From: Lutjanus erythropterus
Lineage: Eukaryota; Chordata; Actinopteri; Lutjaniformes; Lutjanidae
DNA: 64,000 nucleotides
Direction: 5' to 3'
NCBI GenBank assembly: GCA_020091685.1
Contig: CM034595.1
Coordinates: 23,855,564 to 23,919,563 of the forward strand
Position numbers and translations under genes: made by a program. Under the pieces are notes generated by a model. The model was not told the origin of the DNA, ran no database searches, and saw only the letters and a program-made list of their open reading frames with translations. Below are positions 10,781-33,912 of the stretch, one piece after another. The stretch's first letter is position 1; every line of letters starts with the position of its first letter.

Positions 10781-11870
10781 CATCACTGATCTCCAAGTTC
10801 TGCTCTTTTGGAATGAAATAAAGATGGAGCAGACAGAAACTGCACACCAACAAAGCTCGAGACAACATTGAAAATGGTGCTTTCAAGGAACCGAATGAAT
10901 CGTCTTGATATCACAGCAATAAAATACATATATATATATATCTTAAATATATATACATATATGAGATATATACTGTTTCATCCCTGTTTACCTCATCTGT
11001 CTATTGACTGGATTATCCTAATGGATGATGATGCCTTACTGTGTGCCTTCTTCTGATTATATATCATTATTCTATAGAACTGGTCAGTAAGTCAGCTGCC
11101 TGAGTGTTAAAAGCTCATTTTTACCTTTGCACTAATGTTCAGTTTCCGTGACATACAGCTCTGTGATGCATTTTTCTACCAGAATCCTGTTGATAAAATT
11201 TTGTTGTTGAACATGTAGATTTGTCATTTACATCTTCATTCCACTGAGGGGGCATAAGGTCTTTCTGTCATATATTTTGATCATAAAGTTTAACTTAATA
11301 ATGTGGCTGTTATTGAAGCTGCTGTGTACAAACTTTATTGTTGACTGTGAACTGGAAACAGGTATTGGTCTTCTTTCAGCGTTAAGACAATCAAACTCTT
11401 AATGTCTCCTAATGCCTTGAAATTGGGGGATAGCTTCTGTTGGTTGTGATGTGTGTGTTTTCTTTTTAAATGTATTTTCAAATTCTACGTCTCCACATCA
11501 CATGTGGTATAATTACAAATAACTGCACATTTTAAATGTGTCTGTCTGTATAAAAGTATGATATCCTCTCTTAGAAATGAGCAGTTTCAGTGCTTGTCCT
11601 TAGAAATTATTTATTTTCTCGATCAATTCTTCGTTGCTTAACGTCAGGATGACTTCTTCTGATTTATGTTTTAATTTGAGTTCTGTATCTTTTGTAAAAT
11701 AAGGGAGAGCAATTATTTTCAATTGTCCTATGCAGTATTTAAGTGCAATTGCAAGTTTGTGCATATATGTTGATGTCATGGAAGCGCCTCAACGATGAGT
11801 ATGAGTATTTGTTCTGACTCAACCTTGTGCAAACATGATGATTGTCAATAAAAATGTCTTAAGTGGTAAA
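10781..11870 (+). other. 3' UTR of the JIP-like gene with two polyadenylation signals
   Basis: After the stop at 10778-10780 there is an AATAAA at 10817-10822, very close to the stop, and another at 11847-11852 (in CAATAAAAATG). The second fits a 1.1-kb 3' UTR. A short TA-rich microsatellite lies at about 10927-10970. Which signal is used cannot be decided from sequence. Confidence 0.55.
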
Positions 11871-12583
11871 TATAGTAAACTGCATTTGGGTGGTATCTGG
11901 GTTTTGCATGTCCTTAAAAAGTCTTGAAAACAATTTTGACAAATCTGGAAAATTGATTGAATTATGAAGAACAGTTTCTTTTGTTAAGTTGGATTAACTC
12001 CAGTCCAATTTTTAGATTGTTTTGGGGAAAATTTTTATTGATCACACTAACAACTACAAAATGAAACCAGCATTGACCCTATAACCACTAAAGCAAACTG
12101 TGCTTGCACTTTGTTGGCAGTATGGATGTGAAATAGGTCTTCCATTGCAGTCATAATGCTCTTAAAGTCATAAATTAAACTTGTTGAAACCTGCAGAATC
12201 CCTGGATATTTCTGTAACAGTTAACAGTCAACAGATGAGTGAGTCACTTCAGAGGAAATCAACCAAAAAAAAAAAAAAAGAAATACAGCAGATTAACTTT
12301 TTTAATCCTCATGTAATCTATATGTTAGGTTACGGTGTAGTCCGTATACAATTTATTGATCAGAGAGGATAAAAAAATTATCTGTTTTTCTTATGAAAAC
12401 ATGACAAATGACACTGACAGTTCTTCATGTGAAGAAGGTGTTTGTTAACTTCACAGTTGAGTTGTTTGTGGTGAGAATTACACTCCTTTGCCTCAGGCAG
12501 TTTGGCCTGCCGCCTGGTTAAGGGACAGCCCTTCATCTAACAATGGTCTATCATTACTGGTTGTTATCGTTAGGATCCACCTC
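11871..12583. other. Tail-to-tail intergenic region, JIP-like gene / tmem238
   Basis: No gene is supported. It should contain the tmem238 3' UTR on the minus strand. An A run lies at 12266-12280. The text CATGTCCTTAAAAAGTCTTGAAAAC (about 11908-11932) resembles a fish repeat word also approximated near 44725-44825, but the evidence is weak. Confidence 0.5.
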
Positions 12584-12913
12584 CTATGTCGGGCTGCTGT
12601 GAGCCCTTGGGATCCGTATCCTGCGGCTCAGGGAGCGGGCGAGGCGGTCCACAGCTCCACCCACAGCTCCCCCCAACTCCTTTCTGGAGGTCAAACCCTC
12701 AATGTTTCCGCTGTACCACATGACCCAGCCTGCCAGGGAGAACAGCACCAGCAGGGCTCCTGAGTACACCAGCAGATCCCCAAAGTCTCTACCCTGGATC
12801 TCCAGTGGAGCGAAGACCCCCAGCAGCAAGGAAATCACCCCTAGCAGGTCCATCAGCACAGCGAATACCAGGGCCAGCTTACAGTGGGACAGGCCGTCGT
12901 ATTTGTACGCCAT
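12584..12913 (-). CDS. tmem238: Transmembrane protein 238
   Basis: The single coding exon gives 109 residues. I start at the ATG at 12911-12913 because family members begin just before the first membrane segment, and an acceptor-like CCTTTTTCAG precedes it. The longer open frame therefore runs back into an intron. Two hydrophobic segments are seen, about residues 13-35 and 46-67. Between and after them is the family signature GRDFGDLLVYSGALLV followed by GWVMWYSGNIE, closely matching vertebrate TMEM238. A basic tail with LARSLSRRIRIPR follows. The function of TMEM238 is poorly known; a small two-pass membrane protein is expected. The gene is tail-to-tail with the JIP-like gene and head-to-head with ccdc106. 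Confidence 0.93.
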   Translation of the reverse strand: MAYKYDGLSHCKLALVFAVLMDLLGVISLLLGVFAPLEIQGRDFGDLLVYSGALLVLFSLAGWVMWYSGNIEGLTSRKELGGAVGGAVDRLARSLSRRIRIPRAHSSPT

Positions 12914-12935
12914 GATGGCTGCACTGAAAAAGGAG
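12914..12935 (-). promoter_or_regulatory. Splice acceptor in the tmem238 5' UTR
   Basis: Reading the minus strand, a pyrimidine-rich CCTCCTTTTTCAG ends about nine bases before the start codon. This predicts a non-coding first exon upstream, probably near 13750-13900, where a donor-like CAGGTGAGG occurs on the minus strand. Transcript data are needed to confirm it. Confidence 0.55.
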
Positions 12936-13448
12936 GAGGATGTCATGAAATGTGGACTTTGCAGCTCGTCATCAAATATGTTATGGCTCAATAATAAAAA
13001 TATTATTTATACAGAATTCACAGAATATAGAATATAAACAAACATTTTTTTGTAGTGAAAACCCTTGAATGTGGTTATCAAACACTGACAAAGATGTAGA
13101 TATGGATCTTACAGTTTTAACATTACATTAACATATTTTTCCAAAATAATATCAGTGCACTAAAACAGTAAACTTCAACCGCTGTCTAAACAATATATAT
13201 ATATATTTATATTTTAAATAAAAATATAGAGAAATAGAGATAGATGTATATTTGAGCTTGAATTAAGAAAAGGGATCAAATATACATAAAATACTGCATA
13301 TAAACTTAACAAATAAAAACAGTTGCATTATGTTGTGTTAAAAAAAGTTTCCAAATAAGCACATATTGGACAACATACATGCCAAAACCGATATAGGCTG
13401 ATATAACTGTGATAGGCCAATTATCATTTATGATAATATTGGTCAGGT
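12936..13448. other. Probable tmem238 5'-UTR intron, nothing else seen
   Basis: AT-rich sequence with a TA-rich microsatellite near 13194-13225. The text CCAATTATCATTTATGATAATATTGG (about 13418-13443) is a small near-perfect palindrome that may belong to a degraded repeat. No coding sequence is supported. Confidence 0.4.
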
Positions 13449-13528
<80 letters not shown>

Positions 13529-13563
13529 CTTTTGTATCTATCTATTTATTGATCTATCTATCA
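13449..13563. repeat. CTAT/GATA tetranucleotide microsatellite
   Basis: About twenty perfect TATC units run to roughly 13527, followed by interrupted units to 13563. This is a GATA-type microsatellite, likely to be length-variable between individuals. Confidence 0.97.
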
Positions 13564-14194
13564 TGCTGGCTTTTGTTTTCTTTCTTTCTAAACTGGCCCT
13601 GGCCCTTTGCAGTCAAAACAGGTGCCACACCTGTCATGTCCGTTTCAACAGACTTCCTCTCTATGCAGTCCAAAAACACTATAAAATTTACTTATTACGA
13701 ATATTTTAGTACAAACAAAATCCAAGTCACTTACCCTTACGTCACCAGTTTGCTGAGTATTTTAACTTCAGAGGTGCTTTCATAGAAAATCGTGCGTTTC
13801 GAGTCTTTCGGGCTGCTCTCTGTAAAGCCACCAGTGAAGAGTGAAACCTGACACCTCCTCCTCACCTGTTCTACCTGTCCTGCTCTTCTGCTGTAGCGCC
13901 AACAATTAAGCGTGTCAAAGTTGAAAGGAGAAACATTGGTGCACTTTTTTTTTTTTTTATCATTTTGTCCCCTAATTAGTTCTTCGTGACCAATAACTAT
14001 TTATATAGTATTTAAATGGCTCCTCATTATGTAACTTCACTGCCTTTACACAAGATTGTGTCGATACATGTAATTTTTAAAGATAATCTGCTATTGACGG
14101 TAGGCGTTTTGGTATTGATTGATTGTTTTTATTGCTTTTATTAGTCCTCATTGTTTTATTGTGTTGTATTGTTTTTTTTTATTCTAAATTTATT

Positions 14195-14290
14195 GTATGT
14201 AACCAGGACACTATCGAAAATGAGACCTCGGTCTCAGTGGGTTTCCCTGGATAACTAAAAGTTAATAGTAATAATAATAATAATAATAAT
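14195..14290 (+). mobile_element. LINE 3' tail with AAT repeats
   Basis: The sequence has GAGACCTCGGTCTCAGTGGG followed by TTTCCCTGGATAACTAAAAG and then a (AAT)n tail at about 14266-14290. This is the typical 3' end of fish L2/CR1-like LINE copies, whose tails end in short tandem repeats. No open frame for reverse transcriptase is left, so it is a 5'-truncated copy. Confidence 0.6.
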
Positions 14291-15450
14291 TTTTAGATTT
14301 CACTACTGCCATAAGCTAAAATAAACTTTACAAAGAAAGCCATTGCATTTATTTTTCTGTCAGTGACATGTCTGAATGTATGAATTTTGCACTTTTTTAT
14401 TTTTATATGTTGACATGTGCAATTTGTTCAATAAAGGATTAGTTAAATCATTTTACAAACGAATTTGTGCAAACATGTAAAACAGGAGCTCAAGTAAGAA
14501 AACACACACATATAAAAGAAAATAAAAAATGAAATAAAAACAAATACACACACATATAAAAGAATGAAACTATATATACCCGTACATTTACAGTTATGAA
14601 TATAGAATATCGCCATTAATATTAAGGTAAATCATGTATACAGTGTCCTTCTTTGCACCAGACTCTCAGGAGACTAAACAATACACTCCTTCAAAACAGA
14701 TCAAAACCGTCATCAGTATTTCCAGCCTTGAAAACACAGATTTTGCCAGAAATTCTTCACAACTTAATTGGAAAATGTTTCCGAAGGACGACCCATTAAT
14801 GTCATTACATCCGGAAATGACGCAAGAGAGTGTTGAAAAAATAAAAGAGCGATAATTGTTATTGTTAGCTTGTTAGCTAGCAGACGAACTCGTGAATGGG
14901 GATATGACAGAGTAATAACGTCTTATTACATGTGCACGATTAAGTTATTACAAACGTAAAGTGGTATGTACCAATTTCTACACAATATATTGGTAGAATG
15001 GGGATTGTAGTAACGTATGAATGACGGACATAAACATTGAAGTACACAGAAAAGAGGGAGTTGTAATTTTATATTCGTAGCTAAATTCTTGCTAACGTTA
15101 AGGCAGGCTAACGTAGTGCGGAGCTAACATTAACATTGTGATCACATTACCTGGCCACTACGAACTTACATTTGAGCAACACGCCAAGTTTTTCTGTTTC
15201 AGTTTATACGTGCATGACCAGTGAGGTGCATCATAAATTTAGCTTTGGTTTGCTGACTGTCCGCGCTTGCATAAAATACGACAGACCACATTATGAAAGC
15301 TTGCCGGTGAACTGTACTTTCTGCAAATAAATGGCAGTATAAGCGCTGTATTTATGTAAGTCACATAGTGCACGAGTTTGAAATGCCCCAGCGAGTTTTC
15401 TTTAAAACCTGAAACTAATCAAACATTCTTCATGTTGTCTGGTGTGTGAG
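14291..15450. other. Head-to-head intergenic region and probable ccdc106 promoter / 5' UTR
   Basis: No coding exon is supported. From about 14860 to 15130 the words GTTAGCTAGC, GCTAACGTTA and GCTAACGTAG recur, as also happens before u2af2. Fish promoters commonly contain such GCTAACGTTAGC words. The base composition becomes less AT-rich toward 15200-15450. A transcription start for ccdc106 is expected here but cannot be placed. Confidence 0.4.
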
Positions 15451-17995
<2,545 letters not shown>

Positions 17996-20260
17996 AGGGA
18001 CAGAGAGATGGAGGGATGGGACGTGTCTCTGGACAACAGTGGAGGTGACGGTGCAGCAGGCCAGCTCACCTTCGAGGCAAAGAGAAGTCCAGAGTCATAA
18101 GGAATTATTTTGTTAGCTCAGTGTCGTGGATACAGCCATGTAAACTGTGGCTGAGATACTCAGACAAATTAACTTTTCACATCTCATTTTTAGTTTATGT
18201 CAATTTCTTCAACAAACCTTCACCATGGTTCCACTAATATTGAGGAAGTTGGATGTCTAGCTGCTGCTAGAAAGGGAAAAACACGGTTCCCATTGCTCAA
18301 AGAGCAAAATGACATCTCTGTATCAACAATAATGTGTCTTAACTATTAGAATCATAGAGGGGACTGATTTTCTTCAGCCTTTAAATGAGTGTAACAAACT
18401 TTGCTCATTCATGTTTCAGCCCTGAGGTTTGCAGAGACACAGAGCCTTTCTTTCATGAACATATGAATCATCTTGAGGCAAGTAGCTCAGTAAATGATTG
18501 TCTAGATAATGTCAGTTGCTGATAGATTAAATGATTTAAAGCATTGCAATTTTATCACTTTATTCATGTGCAATTTTGACACAAAAATGTGTTAATTTTC
18601 AATCACAATGTTTGTATGTTAAAATTATGATGTGATCTGTAGAAGTAGTAGAATTATGCCTCACTTTCACAACATAATCGTTTTCTTTTGTTTATATTGC
18701 TCACTGTGTCTTTGACGTATTGTTTTTTGCATTATCTTTATATCCTCAACCATTTTCACTTGCCTTAATGCAATTCTTCTGATTTCCTTGTGTGAGACAT
18801 GCAATAGTTTTGGTCACTTTCGTTCCCTGAAAACCCAACAAATTAGAATCTTTTCCTGGGTGGGAGAACTTGAGAACTGACTACAGTAAAGACTAGTCCA
18901 ACATTATGTGGTGCAAATGGTAACACTTCTGGCAACAAGAGCCACACTTTTGTAGTGAAAAATCTAAGACAGACACTGTTCATGTTAAACTCACAGTAAT
19001 GTCGTAACACATGCTAATCTTGGGCCCACTTTTAAAAACAATAGAGCTGCGTTACTCTGTTGTTCCACTAAGAGTTGTACCAACCTTTTTGTAAATTATG
19101 TGCACTAAAACAAAGTAATTGTCACTTCTTATGCTTCTGCTATTGAGGCTCTTGTAATGCTTTGGTGACAATAATATCTTTTGTAAAGTAAGGTACAGAG
19201 CGTTTACTATACTAGCTATTTATAACATTGTCTCACTTTTAGTTCTGTGTGGAAAAATTGTGGACGTTAATCACACAAACAATTTTACAGTGTGAGTTAC
19301 AGCATCAGCAAAAGTAACTAGCTTGTGCACACGGTGGGATCTGTTATTGCTTCCTAGTGCTCCACTACAAATGCATGTGAGAACAGCTCTTTGATGGTCT
19401 GTAGTTCATAGAGGTCTTGTCAAAATTTGTAATTTTCAAAGCAGCAAACATGTTGATTATATTGTATGACAATGTGTGGTGTGTATACCAGTACAGTGAC
19501 ATGGTAAGATCTCTTATATTTAAACAGATTAGGTTACAATAACTCTTGGCTTAAATTTTCATATCTAAATAACCTTCTTCCTGAAAGTAAACAGACATTG
19601 ATAGTCCAAACTGTGGAAGTTTGCCATTTTCACTGTCTGATTGTTTGTGTGGTTAAAATGCAAGCAATCTAACGTGCAGTGAAACTGTTAAGCAAAATCA
19701 TACCTGGGTGCTGTGTTTTTAAAAACAATAATCGGTTTGTCTCATTTTTATGTGTCATATTTATGTATTTTAAGTAAAACATGTATCTCACTGAAACTGC
19801 ATATCATTCACCTAATGTGTTGTAAAACTCAGATGTCAAAGACATTTGATTTCTTATAAAAATGTAGAATCTGTAAAATCCCATCACCACTCACTTAGAA
19901 AAAAAAATGCTTTGACTGGGGACTTATGTGAAAGTGATTTTTGTTGTATGTTTTACCTTGTCCATGGGGAACTATGCATACATAAAATCATGTGCATTTT
20001 TTTTTTCTCTTCTAAGTATTAGAAACTGGGCAACCACATTGTGCAGCAAATGGTCTTTCAGATAGAGGGAGATGTGGCTTTGCTTTTGAGCACTTTATTT
20101 TGTAATTTCCAGTTTCTCCAGTTGAGTAGTATAACTCTATCCTTTGAGGAAAACAAGGAATATGATTTTTATGCCATCAGAGTTTGTGGATATTTTTTGT
20201 TAACTTGATAAACCCAGTGTTAAAATTTTAGAATTTCAATAAATCTGACAAATGGCAATG
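17996..20260 (+). other. Probable long 3' UTR of ccdc106
   Basis: No exon or repeat with clear ends is seen over 2.2 kb after the stop. The sequence is AT-rich and relatively free of recognisable transposon ends, which suits a 3' UTR. A candidate polyadenylation signal AATAAA is at 20238-20243 (in TTCAATAAATCTG). The extent is an inference. Confidence 0.5.
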
Positions 20261-21540
20261 AATAATGCTAGATGAGTATGTTTGTCAACTAATGCTATGT
20301 TTTGGCCAGTGAAGTAATGTAGGTTATAGGTTAGGGTTGTGATACAGAACAACATGGGCATGAGTGTCAGAAGCTTGAGTGCGGTGCATGCAGGCACTGC
20401 AAGCATGGCTCTATGAGCAGGAGAACTCAGATTTCTTGGTCAATATAACATTCACTGAGGAATATTTTACTTCACTTGACTACATTTACCATCAACATTG
20501 ACTGGACACGTGAAAAGCACTGATTTTTTTTTATTTAACATAAAAACTATTTGTTCACAGCTACAAATCCAAAATTAGGGTTTGAAACTTGCCTGTCTTA
20601 ACTTGCCAAGACATGAAATTGGTAACCTTCAAAATAAAATGCTAATTGTGCATTAGATAACACATCTTTAGCAGGCTAAATGAGAAAGAATAGGAATTAG
20701 GCAAAAGTGGAAACTTGTTTTTCTTTTTTCTTTTTTTTACTGTTACATTTTCCCCCTAAGTAGAAATATAATATATGGCAAGTGATAGAATGACCCCTGA
20801 TGCTGGGGGGACAAAATGCTCTGTGGGATCCTGCTAGGAGGTTGCAGGATCCCATTTCGGGATTAATAAATTATGTGATATCCAGTCGGGGAATATAGAT
20901 GTGTGTACTTGCCGATACTGATACCAGCATTTTAGAAAATATCAGAGGCTGATACTGATACTGGTATTAGTAATGGAACAACCCTAAATGTAAACAGAGT
21001 TTTAACCTAATAAAGGAGAGAAAACATAATTAAAATAGCTTTTCTTCTGCTGATTTCTGTCATATACATCAGGCATGCCCCCCTTCAGAGGCTGAAAAAG
21101 TCCCCTTCCCCAAATAATAATAATAGATAAGAATTCAGTTTGCATTTTAGTGACATGAAGGTCAGCATGATAACATCAGCAAAATGTTTATTTCCCCAAC
21201 ATAGATCATATTCATTTAACTTTGTATCACTTTCTCTTTATCCACGCCCTCTCCTGTGGTAACTTTACAGGGGCCCAACCCCCAGTTTGACCACTTCTGA
21301 CTGAAATCATTTGCACTATAGTGCTAACTCTCTCATATAAAAACCACCAAGGGCTGTGTCTAAATACATTTACATTTATGAATAGAAAATATACCTTAAA
21401 CACATAAGGTATCCTCCGTTATAATTTCAAATGTATCATTTCTGGTATAGAAGGAAAGAAAGGAGGTTTTTGATACAAAGTATTGTTATAAAGACATAAG
21501 AAAATTAAATGATCTGTGCTTTCTCTTTCTTCATCACAAA
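20261..21540. other. Intergenic region ccdc106 / u2af2
   Basis: No gene supported. Two small repeat-like pieces are visible. One, near 20805-20870, has GGATCCTGC and GCAGGATCC facing each other across a short loop. The other, near 20910-20990, repeats GATACTGATAC-type words, as in degraded fish repeats of the CGATACTGATACCGGTAT kind. Confidence 0.4.
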
Positions 21541-22196
21541 AGTATGAACTTCTCTTTCCTTGCGCGTGACCCCGAAGCACAGTGTGAAGCCTCTTTTTTA
21601 CTCACCGGAAATCTGTCATTCATCAACTTCCGGTGTCACGGGGTACCTGGGAGACGGAGCAAAAAAGCGGGCATACCGAAATCTTTATTGTTTTCGCTTG
21701 GCTTAAAACATTTGCAGGCGTATTCATTTGGCTTATAAAGTCAAACAACTGCGCCTTATGGGCCAGTGACCGCCTGGGATTTGCATTTGGCTCTGCAAAT
21801 AGTCTCATTCATTCGGCTTTCGCACTAGCTAGCTAACTGGCTAACGAGCCTCCACAGCAGTGTGTGTCTGAAGCAGCAGGCCCATTCTTCTGGACTTTGC
21901 TACAAGCTAGTTAGCTAACGTTAGCAGGCTAACCCATGCGAACACGTTTTCTTTCTCAATGATTTTGTCTGTTACGTTGTAAATGAACACCACACCGCTA
22001 ACGTGTGTGCTGCTTAACATTTTTTGGTAGTTGTGTTGGTAACGTGGGCTGCTAGTTGAAGCAAACTTACTTGAGCTACACGAGCGAGGCGCTTGTTTTT
22101 TTTAAAAGTGTTGTTCACTTTGTTGCTAGCTTAAGCTAGCCACCGCCAACTGAACAACGCAGTCGCTGAAGGCGTAGCAGCCACCAACTCACAGAG
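21541..22196 (+). promoter_or_regulatory. Probable u2af2 promoter and 5' UTR
   Basis: This stretch is richer in G+C than its surroundings. It contains CTAGCTAGCTAACTGGCTAAC near 21825, GTTAGCTAACGTTAGCAGGC near 21910 and GCTAGCTTAAGCTAGCC near 22125. These palindromic GCTAAC/GTTAGC words often mark fish promoters. The u2af2 start codon follows at 22197. There is no clear TATA box. Confidence 0.5.
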
Positions 22197-30190
<7,994 letters not shown>

Positions 30191-33100
30191 AGGAGGCATG
30201 AAGAGAGGAGGGGATGAGTGGGAGGGAGGATGGGGAGGGAACGTGTGCTGCCCATTTCCAAATGAGCCCCCAGATTGATTTGCAACATTTCAGGTAGATC
30301 TGAGAGTATTAATCATTTGACAAGTGGCTTCATTGTGCCATTTGAGATCTACGTAAAATGTCCCAACAGATATTTGGAATTGGAGAAGGAGAAGAAGGGG
30401 GGAGGGTTTATATTCAGTCGTAACAGAGTGGGCTAGGTTTGGGTGGTGAGGGTGTAGCTGGGTGGGTGGGGGAGTCAAAAGATTTTTGAGAAATGTGTGT
30501 AATAATAGGTCCAGGGCGGGGTCAACAATTTTTATACTTTGTGAGACAGGGATGTCATTTAGGGTGGGAGGGGGGTGCCACACTTTAAGGTTTGTATTTA
30601 AATGGAGGTAGCCTGTTTTAAGTACATTAGGAAGGAGTTACAGTAGGGAACTAACTGGACTACTCTGGTTGAGAAGAGGGGTTGAGAAAGAAAACAGGAG
30701 TGTTTATTTGTGAAAGGGAGATGTGGGGGAGATGGAGAGGAAGATGAGGGCATTTTGTGTTTGACCATCTAATGTAGATACACCGTAGCTGTAACATCCA
30801 CTTCAGTTTGCCCCCATCGTTAGTGAGGCGAGAGGAGAGTCCTCAATTTTGTTTTTTTTTTCTGTCTGGACTCATTTCTTCACCTTCCTTCATTTTCATC
30901 AGACTACTGCCCCCCTCAGGACGAGTGTCAGAGAATCTGTTGTCTAATTGGACTCTGTCTGAATGTTAACTGTAATTGTTCCAATACTGTGTGTAGCTTC
31001 ACTGATATGAGCTGTAATATCACTTTGTAATCAGGCCGCAGAATAACATGACCTGCAGAAAAGAACGTTTGTTTTTCTTTCTTCTTTCTTTTTTCAAAAG
31101 GTTTTCTGTAACTTTTTTTCACGTCCATCTTTTGTGCACAGCTTTTAACAGGTGAGATTGTTTCTGTCTCAGCAGCAGCAGCAGCAGCTCAGATCTGGAA
31201 ATAAACAAAGGAAGATGGGGAGAACAGATTGGGTATTTAACAGTGGATTTATCTCTTCCTTACCAAAAAGCCTTAATGTTATTACATGTCAATTTGCTTA
31301 AAGGAAAGAAATTCGGCTTGCCCCTCTTATCAATGATGTCTGTATGTTCAGAGATGTCGCCATCTTGTATTTCACCTTGCATTTTTTTTTCCTTGTTTCC
31401 CAGCGAAGTTGGGATGTAAAATGTGTTGCACCTACTTGTTTTTTTTTTTTGTGCAGCATCTCACCTCTGACAAGACCAAATAAACACATGGCTAATAACC
31501 CATGCCTCATGTTGTACTGCAGAGTGAAACCAAAACCACAGATTTTCTCTCTGTTCTGTCAACTTCCAACCTCACTTGTTTAAAAGACAAAGACAAATTG
31601 ATAGGTGATGGCTTGCCACACTAATACTGCAGCAGTTTGTTGAATAAATTAAATCCTGCAGACAAAGAATAACTATCATAGACCTAACTGAGTTTCAACA
31701 AATACAATAGTTTCACATTGTATGTTTAGTTCCCATGATTTTATTGTAAAGCTGTTGGGGGATTTTCACTAAATCAAAGAGCTAGTTGTTGGGATGTTAG
31801 AGACTGTCTGCTTTTCTCTCATCTCCCTCATCTTCTGCCCTTGATTCTCTGAGGACCACATGTTCACTTCACACTGTACGGGCTTGCTTTCATTTGATAC
31901 CTTGGGTTGCTTAAGACGGCGCTTACGAAAGATTGTGTCAGTGATAACACTTACGAGATGTGTTACTCCTTTACTTTCTGAAACCTGCTTTCTCAGTGTC
32001 ACTGTGTCATTTAATTTCTTTTTTTCTCTCTCTGGAAAAAAATGTGATTTCTTAAATGATTTAAAAGCTAAAAAACCACATCTAGTTTATAAAAAAAAGC
32101 AAAAACAGTCTTTCATTTGTCCAATTTGTTTTCAAATGTTGATTAAAAACTGAATTTACATGATGTCTTTTCTTCTTGATGCTTCCTCTCTTATGCACAC
32201 CCACATCCACCCACCTCCCACTGCAGCACAGTGAGCGATGACATTCACAGTTAATTATGGAGATGGAGTAGACTGGAGCCATGTCCAGGCTGTTTCATTC
32301 AGTCGATGGCATCATTTATCAAGCCCTGTAGTTAACGGTGATGTCCTAACGATGGAGCTATTTCACAGTCACCAGAGGTGCTCAAGTAGATCTTTTCTTA
32401 TATAATATCACATCTATTCTCATACTATTCTCATACTGCAACTGAATATGGGTATAAGTAAAGGTATAAGAGCACATTTCCCACAAATCTTCATAATTTT
32501 ATTCTACCACAAAAAAGCGTTTTTCACATCACAACCCACTCATTAAAATATATCTTACAAGTTTCCAAGTATGTAGTTAAATATCTTTTGGATCATTTCT
32601 TATTTTTAATATGTTTTTCAACTAATTAGAGATTCCTCTGTCAATTAGACAGTCATTTAATCATCTCACAAGCAGAGTCCTAACATATGGAACTGCTTTT
32701 AAAATATCTTCCTTAAAGTTGTACAAAAAAAAAAAAAAAACTTATTTAAAAGAAATACTTATATCTGATTTATATTTTTTCTAATGCTTCCAACAGTGTG
32801 AATATGTGGCTCACACCAGCTGAAGGGTGTCATGATCTTTTGCAGTCTGTTGTTTATTTGATCTATATTTTTATTTCTTTGTGAGAGTGGATAGTTGAGC
32901 TGCAACTAATAATTATTTCCATCACCAATTAATCTGCTGATTATTTTCACTATTACTCTCTTGATCATTTTGCCTGTAAAATGTCAAAAGGAAAAGTATG
33001 AAAAATGCTCATCCCAATTTCCAGTCTTCAAACTGCTTCTTTTGTCCAACCATGGCTGAAAACCCAACGAGTCTTTGTTCACTGTTATAAATGACAAAGA

Positions 33101-33490
33101 AGAGCAGCAAATTCTTACATTTCAGGGAAATGACAGCCACAATTAATCGATTACCTGAATAGTTGGCAATCAATTTTTTTCAGGTGACTCATCCATTAAT
33201 GGACTAATGATTGCAGCTGTAATGGGACGACATGGCCGAGGTACTTTGGGGTGTTGTGTTCTATGTTTCTCTCACTGGTGTGTCACCATGTGTTCAATAG
33301 TTGTATATTGTCTGTGTTTATAAAAGATTTTATTTTAAAAAAAACATTGTGAATTTGTCTTTTTTATTTTTTAGTTTGAGGAAATCAGTGAGCTCCTTTC
33401 GGGTTTTCCCTCTCCCTGCACATTAATTGTCATTGTTAAATGTATGTCTAATTTGAACCTATGTAAATAAATTCAAGCTCATTTTCACAC
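30191..33490 (+). other. u2af2 3' UTR region with several polyadenylation signals
   Basis: G-rich sequence follows the stop (about 30190-30600). AATAAA hexamers occur at 31200-31205, 31479-31484 and 33466-33471. The first gives a 3' UTR of about 1 kb and the last about 3.3 kb. A (GCA)n run lies at about 31170-31188. A MITE copy at 32897-33217 makes the longest form less likely to be a conserved UTR. Usage cannot be told from sequence. Confidence 0.5.
32897..33217. repeat. MITE-like repeat with GCTGCAACTA ends, copy 2
   Basis: It begins GAGCTGCAACTAATAATTAT and ends ATGGACTAATGATTGCAGCTG. The inside has AATTAATCTGCTGATTATTTT and GTAAAATGTCAAAA, well-known words of this fish repeat. The ends form an imperfect inverted repeat. 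Confidence 0.8.
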
Positions 33491-33602
33491 CTCTTAACAG
33501 GCAAATGTATTTTACTTCTGAACTGTTTAGGAACAGTTTCTTGCTCTTCCTCAAGTTGGAGCAGCATCAATATTTGCTGTGTAAAAAAATCTCCTCAACC
33601 AG

Positions 33603-33912
33603 GACTGCAACAAACATCAATTAGTCTATTGAATATTTTCTAGATTAATTGATTAGTTATTTGAAGAATTGTGAAAAATGTTGTTCAGTGTTTCCTAAAG
33701 CCCAAGATGATGTCCTTTTGCCCACATCCCAAAGATATTCAGTTTGCTGTCATAGAAGAGTGAAAAAAAATATTCACATTTAAGAAGATGGAATCAGAGA
33801 ATTTGGACCTTTTTCTTTATAAAAAAAAATACCCAAATCAATCACCTGAGTATCAAAATAGTTTGCTATTAATTTAATTGATTCATAACTGAGTAATTGT
33901 TGCAGTATCTGT
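33603..33912. repeat. MITE-like repeat with GCTGCAACTA-type ends, copy 3
   Basis: It runs from GACTGCAACAAACATCAATT to GAGTAATTGTTGCAGTAT. The inside has CAGTGTTTCCTAAAGCCCAA and AAAGATATTCAGTTTGCTGT, followed by CATTTAAGAAGATGGAATCA, all characteristic of the same family. It lies only 390 bases from copy 2. Confidence 0.82.

Noticed and set aside
12488-13037. Plus-strand open frames of 91 and 111 codons over tmem238
   Set aside because: They are shadows of tmem238 on the opposite strand and show no family similarity.
13449-13563. Possible CRISPR-like direct repeats
   Set aside because: It is a continuous four-base microsatellite with no spacers, in a vertebrate genome.
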